Part shown: in pieces, positions 21,701 to 33,351 of the stretch
Layout of the letters: each line of letters opens with the position of its first letter
How positions within the stretch are numbered: the first letter of the stretch is position 1
NCBI GenBank assembly: GCA_014218235.1
Contig: CM024755.1
Span: forward strand, 96,886,948 to 96,950,947
From: Colocasia esculenta
Lineage: Eukaryota; Streptophyta; Magnoliopsida; Alismatales; Araceae
Direction of reading: 5' to 3'
DNA: 64,000 nucleotides
Translations under genes and position numbers: made by a program
The notes under the pieces: model-generated
The model's input: only the letters and a program-made list of their open reading frames with translations
Database searches by the model: none
What the model was told of the DNA's origin: nothing

Positions 21701-22161
21701 GCTGCGCATGCAGGCCAGAGAGATTGGTGTCCATATCGCTGGACGCCCGGATTAGTATCGGCGTCCAGGTATGGACGCTGACACCACCTCAGCGGCCAGG
21801 GGTTGACGCAAAGGGGCCTTCGGCCAGAACCCTAAAATATTCAGAAAACCAAGCATACCATGCATATATACGTGCAATATGTATACGATATTATACCCAT
21901 ACTATCACCATGCAATACATGCATTATCTATATTTAATATAAACACATGCACACGTAATTATACTAATTAATGCGTACGTAAATATGTACATACATACAC
22001 AAGTACAAACATACACACATAAATACAAATAATGCGACGGAAATTAGAGGGCCTTACAGAAGGACACCCACATCGCGACACTAATGTGTCCCCTAGACTG
22101 GACACGTTAGTGGCTAGTCATCCAAGACTCTTGACAGAAAGACGAGAAGTCGGGTATTACA
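18775..22161 (-). mobile_element. GyC 3' LTR (LTR-C)
   Basis: Minus-strand LTR of about 3.39 kb. It starts at 22161 with TGTAATACCCGAC and ends at 18775 with GGGTCGTCACA. It is related to the Gy2 LTRs: both share the TGTRACGACCCTC outer end, 'cacagtgggacat', a long CACATTT-rich stretch (19790-19930) and 'ccctaaccagtggtacttgtc' (about 20040). Hairpins with GGACGC/GCGTCC arms lie at about 21090-21125 and 21735-21785. No coding sequence is credible. Confidence 0.75.
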
Positions 22162-22263
22162 TTCTACCCCCCTTTAAACAATTTCATCCTCAAAATTTGG
22201 GCAAGCCCAAGAGATTTTGAGGGACGAAACGGAACACGCGAGCCAACACGAGTGCAGCAGCGG

Positions 22264-22424
22264 AGAAGCCACTAATTCTCACCACGACCTCCACGTGGCA
22301 ATAACTACACCGCCAAATATGCACGGAGCACACAAAGCGCGGGTGCGAAGAGCCACTAAGTCTCACCACGACTTCCTCGTGGCAACAACCACACAACCAA
22401 ATATGCATAGAGCACACAAAGCTA
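22264..22424. repeat. Two tandem copies, about 80 bases
   Basis: The first copy starts at about 22264 and the second at about 22347. Both contain 'ctcaccacgac', 'cgtggcaa' and 'caaatatgca' in the same order. Confidence 0.75.
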
Positions 22425-22636
22425 GAAAACCAACGGCCCACGCGATGAGCTCCAAACACACGGGGAGCATGCAACCGAAATCCAACGGCTTACTCCAGCC
22501 ATACGTGAGGTGTCCAAACGGAATGACAACCCCATAGGTGTCGAGCAATGCCAAAATCAGCCTGAATAGCGAAAAATGCCAGCCAAAAACTGCACGGATG
22601 CAGCCACCAACAGACCCCTCTGTTGGGACTAACTGA

Positions 22637-22999
22637 CAAGCAACCCACTCGATCATAAGCAAAACCTGATAGAGTACACAGTTGTTGACAACAACACGAG
22701 AAACGTCGGTCAGCAACCCACTCCGTCACCAGTGAAACCCGATAGAGTACATAGTTGCCGACAACAACATGAGAAACGTCGGTCAGCAACCCACTCAGTC
22801 GCTAGCACCCGATAGATTACACAGTTGCTGACAACAACACGAGAAATTCCAGTCAGCAACCCACTCTGTTGCTAGAAAAACCCAACAGAGTACACAGTTG
22901 CCAACAACAACACGAGAAATGCCAGTCAACAACCCACTCTGTCGCCACCGAAACCTGACAAAGTACATAGTTGCCCACTACAACCCGGAAAAATGTCTG
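22637..22999. repeat. Five tandem copies of a 73-base unit
   Basis: Units begin with 'cagcaacccactc' or a close variant and contain 'agagtacac', 'gttgc' and 'caacaacac' in fixed order. The best copies are exactly 73 bases and one is 70. They lie in the non-coding internal region of GyC. Confidence 0.85.
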
Positions 23000-23118
23000 A
23001 GAGCCAAGCACAACACTTAGGAGAACAGCCTCACTCTACTAGCAGCAGCTAGTGTTGGTCACCAGCCCAACCAAGAAGCCATGCAAGCGACGAGAACCAA
23101 AGCAACAGCACGCTCGTA

Positions 23119-23303
23119 GAGAATCCTCAACACGTGGAACGACATCCACAACCACCACTAAGTCTCACCTAGACCTTCCTCATAGTCCGACATGGACACC
23201 AAATGCACACAGAGAAACCTCAACACGCAAAAATGACATCCACTGTCACAACTAGGTCTCACCCAGACCTTCCTCGTGGTCCGACAAGGACACCAAATGC
23301 AGG
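23119..23303. repeat. Two tandem copies, about 92 bases
   Basis: Copies start at about 23119 and 23211. Each contains 'cctcaacacg', 'gacatccac', 'agaccttcct' and 'ggacaccaaatgca'. Confidence 0.75.
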
Positions 23304-24332
23304 TGGAGCCACAAAACTGAGAAACTACACGCTTCACAACACGACACATCATGATGGAAGCACAGAAGACATCTGAGGTTAAGTCAAAACCGAGCACCTC
23401 ACAACATCGACAAACCATGTGGTCGAGTACTAGCGAGACAATAGGCCTCACTGTCACTAGACGAACTGACAGGAGACTCCGCCATCGGCTTCCAGACTCA
23501 CCAACACCACGCACAACCGGAGAACCATCGAAGAGTTGGCAGCACACCCGCCATGCGCACACAAGGATCAACGTGGGTACCAACATGCCAACCACCAGAA
23601 AAGTGCACAACCACACGGGAACCGAAATAACTGCAGAGGTCGAGGACAACACATCAACCTCAGAGGGACCCAAACCGAAGTAGGGCACCACGACTGAACA
23701 CACTCACTCCGAAAGCGAGAGGGAAAACTCAAACACAAGCCACGACCAAAGTCTGGCGTACCACCGATAGGGCTACCTAGAAAACAAAGCAACCACTCAA
23801 TAGTGGTAACGGTACAACCACAAGGCACATGCCAACACAAAGTGTCCCAGAGGCGGAAAGCTCAATGCCTTTAATATCGAGCAAACTCGTGAAATGACGT
23901 TTGAAGCTCACAAACAGGGCACACGGCACAACACACGGTGCTATCACAAGCACCGGGAGCCACCCAAGGTACAACACAATGCACCAAGGCTCCATACGGC
24001 ACAAAACCAAAATACTCGAGCACGAGCACACGGTGCTACCGCAAGCACCAAAACTAAGCAAAGTGCAAATCAGGTGCACCAACTGCCGAAACAACATAGG
24101 CAAACAGGAAGCACTTTCCACAAGAGACTTTTCAAAAGTCACATGCAAAACACCGCAAGCCTGAAAGGGCACAGCAGGCCAAAGTGGCCCCAACCCTTGT
24201 GGCACAAAAACACGAAACATCGAAAAACGCTCAAGGTGCAGCACACACAACTGCACCGACACCCCGAGAAGACACAGGGACCACCTAAGGGGACTCTCCA
24301 CTAGAGACCCACAAAAGAAGCACAAGAAAAGA

Positions 24333-27300
24333 TGTAACACCCCGGAAATTCGGTAATTGGAAAATTAGAAATAAATCGAAAACGATAAATTCAATATTTA
24401 TGAAATAGCAAAAATGCACGTGTCATTATCATACATACAAAAACCCATTAGAAAATTTCATAAAAACCATAGTTCAACTCTAAATAATACTCCCTAATGA
24501 CCCACATATAATTGGTGCAAAGGAAAATCGGATGGTCCAAGTTTAAGGCGTTTTACGACTGAGTGTCGTAATTAGAGAATAGTCGGGAAATCATTATCAC
24601 ACATACTTAGATGAGTCAGAAAAATAAATAAAAATCATAGATGGACTTCAAATAATATCCTCTAATGAACCATCAAGAAATTTGGGTCAATAAAAGTCAT
24701 TTGGGGTATATTTAAGAGTTAGTGTGACTTATTATCCTAATTGGGAAATAAGTTGGACAACCCATTATTAGGTGTATAAAATGAGATCATAAACTAAATG
24801 AGAAATTTATGGTGGACTCCGAACAATATGTGGGGATAGTCCATAAGAGAAATCGGATCAATGGACAACTTATGACCCATGAACAAACTCAAGTATGAAA
24901 ATAGTAAATAAATAACTTTCATATTATAGGAATGATAGAACTTACGTACCACAATTGTATGTGAGAAAACACATTGGAAAATTCCGTAAATATTATAAAC
25001 CAACCTCAAATATTATCCCTAAGCGTTCCATGAAGGAAATCATGTAACGAAAAATCTGATTGGCCGAGTGTACGTCACACGTGACCAAGTTACCTGAATT
25101 AGGAAACTATGTCGGAAAATTGTTAACACGGAAAAATAACCCGACCATAAATTAAATAAACATATTGGAGAGACTTCCAACATCATGTATTAATAACTCA
25201 TTAATAATATTGGGCCAATGGAGCACATTTGGCCCAAGGATAAAAATTGGGACAAGAAAATACCGAGAAATTCGTGTATGTAAATATGCAGTGATTAGGG
25301 AGGGCAAATTAGGGTTAAAATTAGTGGTAATAGCCATGCATGGAAAGCCAAATCGTGGCCAACCCTGTATGACATCTTTCCATGGTGTAGCTACCTCCTT
25401 TGGGTGAGAGAATCTCAAATTTTGGAAAGTAGAAAGCAGAATTCGCAGCCCCCTTTCCTAGTCCCATTAGGACTTGTAAATACACCCTAAATCTATAAGA
25501 ACTCATCACTAAACTCTTAGGGAAGGTTTAGCAACATGTTGGGGTCGTGAGCAGCAAGCCTAGGGCACTGGAGGAGGGAAGAACGGCTGGGGAAAATGTG
25601 GTCTTCCTCAACCTCGCTCTGCATCGACCCAGAAACCTGCAGGGAGTTCTTAGAATTCAGAGGTAGGTGTTCTCAGGCCAAGATTAAATAAAACCAATAC
25701 CATCTTGTAGAGCTTCGAGTCTAGGTTCATTTGCACTTGATTTGCCCAATTTTCATGGAGTATACATGGAGTATTGGTCGTTTTCCCTAAGTCACGCACA
25801 GTTAGGGCTTTTTACGTTCTTTTTATTATGCACGTGATTTGAGACCGAATTAGAGTAAACCCCCAACATCAAAGTTCTTATATTAGTTGTCATGGTCATC
25901 TTTCATGTTACATGTTTTGTCTAGATGTCATTATTTAGAGAGTTATAAGTGTGGTAAGAGAGTCACTACATGATACTACGTTTCAGGTTGCACATGGCTT
26001 CTATGTTCTACATGTTTTCACAAGCTTCAAGACCGAATTAGGCCAAACCCTCAACATCAAAGTTCTTCTACTAGATGTTATCTTCATCTTTCATGTTGGA
26101 CGTTTTGTTTGATTATCATTATATAGAGATATATGAGCATGGTAAGGGATCAGTTGATTTTTCTGTGTTTTCGAGTTAAAGCTTGGAATCGCGTCCGGAC
26201 CAGATGACGCGATTCTAGCGCCTGGTATCGTGTCAGCTAGGTCTGGCACGATCCACTAAATGGCGTCCATGAGAGGCGACGCGATTCTCACTCTGACCGG
26301 TCAACGGCCGCGTGGGACTTCGCGCCTACCTTGGAGTCTATGCAGGTCTGAATCGCAGCGGGATCCCCGGACGCGATTCAGGCGGTTTTCCCGCCCGATT
26401 GATATTTAATGAATTTCTTGTAAATGTGCCGCTATGACCAGATGCGATTTAGCTTGAAAGGCGTCTAGGTAGGCAGACACGATTTACTTTTCTGCATGTT
26501 TTGGCTAGTTTAGCTGTACACCCGTGTTTGAAAAACGTCCACTGTGTTGGACGCCATTCATAGGCCGACCCGAGACTGCTCTTTCCTGCTAGTCAGTCAG
26601 TATGTTTGGTTTCTTGGTCTGTCAGCATGTGCATGATGTTATATAGTATGCATGGACCTAAAAACAATCAACCCATTGAAAAACGGTAATGATATGAATA
26701 TGATTCTAACGTGTAATTGTGATTGACCTTATGTCCATTTGATTATCTTGTGACCTTACTTATTGTCAATTTGATATGATAAGATTATGATATGAATGTG
26801 AGGATGAATACATGTTAGTATGGACTTGTTAGTTGAGTTTCTATCATGATTTGCATATGAGTTTCGATAGTTATATGCTTTCCGATGTTTCGATTAATTA
26901 TTTGTCAATTGCATACACGTTAGGAACAATTCGTGACTCGTCACTTACACCTCTACATGATTAGGCACACCCTTCTTGGGGAATTGAGAGCTCTCTGCCG
27001 GTCATTCCGAATCGGCAAGACTAGCGATCTTTTGCTTAAGACCTCCGTAAGTCTCCGCTCTCTATGGATTCCCACATAGAGGCCGAGCTGGTTGTACCAT
27101 AAAGTACCCTGGAGATAGAGAGCACATGTTCCGCGTACGATCTGACATTAGTCATCCTCATGTCAAGATATTAATGAATTATGAAACATAAGATATGTCG
27201 TTATACTGCCCATTTGTTCTCTTGAGCTATTGTCATACCTTGACTCTATGATGATCATGTTCTTATTACATTGAGCTTATTATTAGAAACTCTATGGCCA

Positions 27301-28141
27301 TAATATGTATATGTTTGTTCGGCACAATATGGGACTTCAGTCCATTTGACTAATGCTTGTGCAATAGGGGCACTGTCTGGTCCTGCGGAGAAGCGCCCCA
27401 ACGTACTTATTAACCGCGGGAATATGGACTTTTGGTGTATGGCATAGCACAACGCATACACAAGATTTTTGTGAATGTGCCTTCATTTGATATGATATGA
27501 TAAGATTCGATATGATACGTTTGTTCATGTGAATACATGACATCTTTATGAATATGGCCAATTCCTTTTGATATGATTCTACTCTTGAACTACCTGTCCA
27601 TTGTATATGAAATTCGATAATTGATTTGATATGACATCTGTTCTTTTCCGCTATTCAACTTGATAGAAAAGTATGCATTGTCATCATGTTCATATGCATA
27701 TCTTGCCTATTTAAAATGTTAATCATGTATATTAGTGCCCGCACAATATTGAGATGTAAATCCTACTGAGCTAGTTCGCTCACCATATCATCCTGTCCTT
27801 TTCAGGTAGTGATGAGGAACCAGTGGAGTCCGATGGGGCAGGGCAAGAGTGATGAGCACCCGACATTGAGAAGATGAAGTATTAGGAATAAATATTTGAG
27901 TAGTCTATGTATTAGTGAAACATTTTCATTTGAATAATGAACCCTTTTGGTTGGTTCTTCTTATGTAAGGTTGTAACTAGTTGAATGAAATGGAATAAAG
28001 TATACTTTTGGTGATCATATTATAGTCTCAAATGTGTTCTTATGTTCAATTGCGACTCTGCGCTATTCAACTGTGATACGTCTATTTGTATCGTTCACGC
28101 ATCTCGGTATTTATTCTGCTGCTAAATATTGGGGCATGACA
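24333..28141 (+). repeat. TRG 5' LTR
   Basis: Starts TGTAACACCCCGG and ends GGGGCATGACA. In order it has an AT-rich start, a GC-rich leader (25540-25660), an AGGTAGGTG motif (about 25661), a hairpin array, a 'gaattgagagctctctgcc' block (about 26982) and a pyrimidine-rich tract ending TTTTCAG (27806). It is homologous to LTR-G on the minus strand. Confidence 0.9.
26186..26560. repeat. Hairpin array in TRG 5' LTR
   Basis: Facing arms such as GGAATCGCGTCC/GACGCGATTC, ATCGTGTCAGC/GGCACGAT and AACGTCC/GGACGCC occur over 375 bases. The arms differ from those of LTR-G but occupy the same place in the LTR. Confidence 0.65.
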
Positions 28142-28155
28142 GTTGGTATCAGAGC
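28142..28155 (+). promoter_or_regulatory. TRG primer-binding site
   Basis: GTTGGTATCAGAGC directly follows the LTR end. TGGTATCAGAGC is complementary to the 3' end of initiator methionine tRNA, the usual primer for this group. Confidence 0.9.
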
Positions 28156-28568
28156 CTGAACTTTAGGGTCCAAAGGAATAGGAATATAGATTGAAACTAG
28201 ACCACACGAGTCAAAATCCGTCATACCTAATGTGAGCTTGGGTAGAGCTTTGGGAATAGTAGTCACATATGTTATATTCAGATGTCTAACTTAAATTACT
28301 CCCTTGAAGGTACTTAATACCTTAATGGCTGCCGAACGAGCCTGGGCTTTCCCGTAAGTCCTAGGCAATCAGGAATGATAGGATAAGTGTCGTTATAACC
28401 CTCAGCTTGTGTCAAGAACTTTGTACCTACTGGTGAGATTGGGTAGAAACATGGGCTAAGTCCAAAATTTTATTAATAACTAAATATTGTAAGTTACAAG
28501 GCATTAACAAGGACTAAAGAAGACTGACTATGTGATAGTTTATTTTTAAGGAACTTAAATAAACAGCA

Positions 28569-29034
28569 ATGGAGGATATACCTACACCATCTATGGACGG
28601 ACAAGATCGGTCCAAAGATTAACCAAAGCACTATGACAAGTTGCTCAACTATTAGAGGATGCCCTAATAATGGCTAAGGGAGATACAAATGGAAAGGAAA
28701 GGTCTATAGATGACAACAGAATTGGCAAAACTAATAAGAAAGAACAAATTACAACCACAGGAAACTCCAAACCTATAGCCAGAGAGAAACGGCCCAACAA
28801 CAGTAACAGATCACACAAGAGAAAGAAGTGCAAGAAGTGCAAGAAGAAACTAGTTCCCGCTCCTGTAGAAAATGCCAGCATTGCAACAAAATAAATCATC
28901 GGTCCGAGAAGTGTTGGAAATTTCAGGACAAGTGTTTCTGTTGTGGCAGCCAAGACCACAAGGTTAAGGATTGCACTAATGAGAAATCAAGTTCTGAGAA
29001 TAAATGGGAGAACAAACCAAGGAAGGAGGTATGA
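28569..29034 (+). pseudogene. TRG gag remnant with two zinc knuckles
   Basis: An ATG at 28569 opens a short frame that stops within 18 codons. Lysine-rich gag-like sequence follows in two overlapping frames (28670-28894 and 28828-29034). The second holds two CX2CX4HX4C knuckles, 'CQHCNKINHRSEKC' and 'CFCCGSQDHKVKDC', with every metal ligand kept. Such knuckles bind genomic RNA in the nucleocapsid. The capsid part is largely missing. The frame changes suggest a broken gene. Confidence 0.75.
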
Positions 29035-29174
29035 GAGAGGTATTCTTTCTAACTCACTTTTATTTGACCTTGAAGTTACATCACCAATCAATCATTATAT
29101 TATTAGCAATTCATAATTTGATTCTCTGTAAGTCCAGCCCGTAAACACATGTGAATTTTGGGACGAAATTCTTT

Positions 29175-29188
29175 TAAGTGGGGGAGAA
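29175..29188 (+). promoter_or_regulatory. TRG polypurine tract
   Basis: TTAAGTGGGGGAGAA precedes the 3' LTR TG, after the 'gggacgaaattc' segment. This is the plus-strand primer site for DNA synthesis. Confidence 0.75.
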
Positions 29189-32100
29189 TGTAACACCCCG
29201 GAAATTCAGTAATTGAAAAATTAGAAATAAATCGAAAACGATAAATTCAATATTTGTGAAATAGAAAAAATGCACATGCCATTATCATACATACAAAAAC
29301 CCATTAGCAAATTTCATAAAAACCATATTTCAACTCTATATAATACTCCCTAATGACCCACATATAATTGGTGCAAAGAAAATTGGATGGTTCAAGTTTA
29401 AGGCATTTTGCGACTGAGTGTTGTAATCAGGGAATAGTCGGGAAATCATTATCACATATACTTAGATGAGTCAGAAAATTAAATAAAAATCATAGATGAA
29501 CTTCAAATAATATCTTCTAATGAACCATCGATAAATTTGGGTCAATAAAAGTCATTTGGGGTATATTTAAGAGTTAGTGTGAATTATTATCGTAATTAGG
29601 AAATAAGTTGGACAACCCATTATCAGGTGTATAAAATGAGATCATAAACTAAATGAGAAACTTATGGTGGACTTCGAACAATACGTGGGGATAGTCCATA
29701 AAAGAAATCGAATCAATGGACAACTTATGACCCATGAACAAATTCAAGTATGAAAATAGTAAATAAATAACTTCCGTATTATCGGAATGATAGAACTTAT
29801 GTACCACAATCGTACGTGAGAAAACACATTGGAAAATTCTGTAAAAATTATAAACCAACCCCAAATATTTTCCCTAAGCGTTCCACGAAGGAATTCGTGT
29901 AACAAAAAATCTGATTGGCTGAGTGTACGTCACACGTGACCAAGTTACCTGATTTAGGAAACTAAGTCAGAAAATTGTTAACATGGAAAAATAACCCGAC
30001 CATAAATTAAATAAACATATTGAAGAGACTTCAAACATCATGTATTAATAACTCATTAATAAGATTGGGCCAATGGAGCACATTTGGCCCAAGGATAAAA
30101 ATTGGGACAAGAAAATACCGAGAAATTCGTGTATGTAAATATGCAGTGATTAGGGAGGAAAAATTAGGGTTAAAATTAATGGTAATAGCCATGAATGGCA
30201 AGCCAAATCGTGGCCAACCCTATATGACACCTTTCCATGGTGTAGCTACCTCCTTTGGGTGAGAGAATCCCAAATTTTGGAAAGTAGAAAGCAGAATTCG
30301 CAGCCCCATTTCCTAGTCCCATTAGGACATGTAAATACACCCTAAATCTATAAGAACTCGTCACTAAACTCTTAGGGAAGGTGTTTAGAAACATGTTGGG
30401 GTCGTGAGCAGCAAGCCTAGGGCGCTGGAGGAGGGGAGAACGGCTGGGGAATATGTGGTCTTCCTCAACCTCGCTCTGCATCGACCCAGAAACCTATAGG
30501 GAGATCTTAGCATTCAAAGGTAGGTGTTCTCAGGCCAAGATTAAATAAAACCAATACCATCTTGTAGAGCTTCGAGTCTAGGTTCATTTGCACTTGATTT
30601 GCCCAATTTTCATGTAGTATACATGGAGTATTAGTCGTTTTCCCTAAGTCGCACAGAGTTAGGGCTTTTTATGTTTTTTTATTATGCATGTGATTTGAGA
30701 CGAATTAGATTAAACCCGCAACATCAAAGTTCTTATATTAGTTGTCATGGTCATCTTTTATGTTAGACGTTTTGTCTAGATGTCATTAGTTAGAGAGTTA
30801 TAAGTATGGTAAGAGAGTCGCTGCGTGATACTACGTTTTGGGTTGCACATGGCTTCTATGTTCTCCATATTTTCACGATATTCTAGACTGAATTAGGTCA
30901 AACCCTCAACATCAAAGTTCTTCTACTAGTTTTTCTCTTCATCTTTCATGTTGAACATTTTTCTGATTATCATCATATAGAGAGATACGATCATGGTAAG
31001 AGGATCAGTTTATTTTTCTTCATTTTCGGGTTAAAGCTTGGAATCACGTCCAGACCAGGCGACGCGATTCCAACGCCTGGTATCACGTCGGCCAGGTCTA
31101 GCGTGATCCACTAAATGGCGTCCATGAGAGGCGACGCGATTCTCACGCTGACCCGTCAACGGCCGCCTGAGACTTCGCGCCTGCTTGGGAGTCTGTGCAG
31201 ATCTGAATTGCGGCGGGATCCCCGGACGCCATTCACACAGTTTTCCCGCCCGATTGATATTTAATGAATTTCTTGTAAATGTGCCGCTATGCCCAGATAC
31301 GATTTAGCTTGAAAGGTGGCCAAGTAGGCCGACACGATTTACTTTTTTGCATGTTTTAGATTGTTTACCTGTACACCCGTGTTCGAAAAACGTCCATTGT
31401 GTTCGACACCATTCATAGGCCGACCCGAGACTGCTCTTTTCTACTAGTCAGTCAGTATGTTTGGTTTCTTGGTCTGTCAGCATGTGCATGATATTATATA
31501 GTATGCATGGACCTAAAAGCAATCAACCCATTGAAAAATGGTAATGATATGAATATGATTCTAACGTGTAATTGTGATTGACCTTATGTCCATTTGATTA
31601 TCTTGTGATCTTACTTATTGTCAATTTGATATAATAAGATTATGATATGAATGTGAGGATGAATACATGTTAGTATGGACTTGTTAGTTGAGTTTCTATC
31701 ATGATTTGCATATGTGTTTCGTACTTATATGCTTTCCAATGTTTCAATTAATTATTTGTCAATTGCATACACGTTAGGAACGATTCGTGACTCGTCACTT
31801 ACACCTCTGCATGATTAGGCACACCCTTCTTGGGGAATTGAGAACTCTCTGCCAGTCATTCCGAATCGGCAAGACTAGCAATCTTTTCCTTAAGACCTCC
31901 ATAAGTCTCCGCTCTCTATGGATTCCCACATAGAGGTCGAGCTGGTTGTATCGTAAGTACCCTGGAGATAGAGAGCACATGTTCCACGTACGATCTGACA
32001 TTAGTCATCCTCATGTCAAGACATTAATGAATTATGAAACATAAGATACGTCGTTATACTGCCCATTTGTTCTCTTGAGCTATTGTCATACCGACTCTAT

Positions 32101-32974
32101 GTCATGTTCTTATTATTGGAAACTCTGTGGCTATAATATGTATATGTTTGTTCGGCACAATATGGGACTTCGGTCCATTTGACTTATGCATGTGCAATAG
32201 GGGCCCTGTCTGGTCCTGGGGAGGAGCACCCCAACGTACTTATTAAATGCGGGAGTATGGACTTTTGGTGCTTGGCATAGCACAACGAATACCCAAGATT
32301 TTTGTGAGTGTGCCTTCATTTGATATGATATGATAAGATTCGATATGATATGTCTGTTCATGTGAATACATGATATCTGTATGAATATGGCCAATTCCTT
32401 TTGATATGATTCTACTCTTGAACTACCTGTCCATTGTATATGCAATTCGATAATTGATTTGATATGACATCCGTTCTATTCCGCTATTCAACTTGATTGA
32501 AAAGCATGCATTGTCATCATGTTCATATGCATATCTTGCCTATTTAAAATGTTAATCATGTATATTAGTGCCAGCACAATATTGAGATGTAAATCCTACT
32601 GAGCTAGTTCGCTCACCCTATCATCCTGTCCTTTTCAGGTAGTTATGAGGAACCAGCGGAGTCCGATGGGGTAGGGCAAGAGTGATGAGCACCCGACGTT
32701 GAGAACATGAAGTATTAGGAATAAATATTTGAGTAGTCTATGTATTAGTGAAACATTTTCATTTGAATAATGAACCCTTTTGGTTGGTTCTTCTTATGTA
32801 AGGTTGTAACTAGGTGAATGAAATGGAATATAGTACACTTTTGGTGACCATATTATAGTCTCAAACGTGTTCTTATGTTCAATTGCAACTCTGCGCTATT
32901 CCACTGTGATACGTCTATTTGTATCATTAACGCATCTCGGTATTTATTCCGCTACTAAATATCAGGGCGTGACA
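29189..32974 (+). repeat. TRG 3' LTR
   Basis: Starts TGTAACACCCCGG and ends AGGGCGTGACA. It aligns with the 5' LTR over its whole length. Sampled differences are mostly transitions, as expected for methylated, decaying repeats. Confidence 0.9.
31036..31415. repeat. Hairpin array in TRG 3' LTR
   Basis: Counterpart of 26186-26560. Several arms have changed independently (for example CG to CA or TG), so some pairs are now weaker. Confidence 0.6.
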
Positions 32975-33351
32975 GCTGACAATTTCAAGAGCGCAACAAC
33001 TACATCAGCTCCAAAAAGCACACAAAACACGGAGTACTGACTCTGCCGCATGGAGAGCAAAAGACCACAACAACTCCTTGGTGCGCAGGAGAAAAAAGCA
33101 CCATCTCCATCGCAACTAATAGAGAGGCCAAACACCAAAATGACGACACGAAAAACCTCCAAGTCACAAGTCGAGGCACAATTGTGCACACACTGGAATA
33201 ATGCTTGCACAAGCAAGGCCAACCACGAAAAATCAATGTACAATTGGAACAACGCTCATGCAAGCAATCCAACAAGAAAATGATACTAGCTCGCACCAAA
33301 TCAACAAGGACCCAATGCCCCAAATTGTCTAAGCAGGCAGCAAGAAAAAAT
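32975..33351 (-). other. GyC internal DNA resumed, non-coding
   Basis: A/C-rich DNA with the same composition as 22162-24332 and no recognisable gene. It ends where the Cop1 LTR begins at 33352. Continuity with the left part is inferred from composition. Confidence 0.45.

Larger units (their letters stand above)
22162..24332 (-). other. GyC internal DNA, non-coding, repeat-rich
   Basis: Minus-strand polypurine tract (22162-22176, plus strand ttctacccccctttaa) and the 'tttgaggatgaaatt' segment lie next to the LTR, as at the 3' end of Tekay elements. Beyond them no pol domain is visible. The strand is strongly A/C-rich on plus and contains three sets of tandem duplications. Long open frames here (such as 24340-23777 minus) have no recognisable domain and follow from the biased composition. 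It continues at 32975 after the TRG insertion, judged by composition. Confidence 0.55.
24333..32974 (+). mobile_element. TRG: gag-only element with 3.8-kb LTRs
   Basis: Two direct LTRs of 3,809 and 3,786 bases flank only about 1,050 bases of internal DNA. A primer site, gag zinc knuckles and a polypurine tract are present, with no protease, RT or integrase. This is the layout of non-autonomous TR-GAG/LARD elements, which depend on enzymes of a related autonomous element. The first 100 bases of the two LTRs differ at 6 positions. I could not find matching target duplications at the outer ends ('aaaga' and 'gctga'). It interrupts GyC internal DNA. Confidence 0.85.

Noticed and set aside
21482..21781. 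99-codon plus-strand frame in LTR-C
   Set aside because: Lies in the LTR leader region, antisense to the element, with no domain or conserved partner frame.
23158..23703. 181-codon open frame on the minus strand
   Set aside because: Same biased region, spans tandem duplications, no recognisable motif.
23777..24340. 187-codon open frame on the minus strand
   Set aside because: Cys/Leu/Val-rich translation with no domain, in strongly composition-biased non-coding GyC DNA; an overlapping plus-strand frame is just as open.
24328..32979. Target duplication for TRG
   Set aside because: Flanking five bases are 'aaaga' and 'gctga'; no match even allowing a shifted border.
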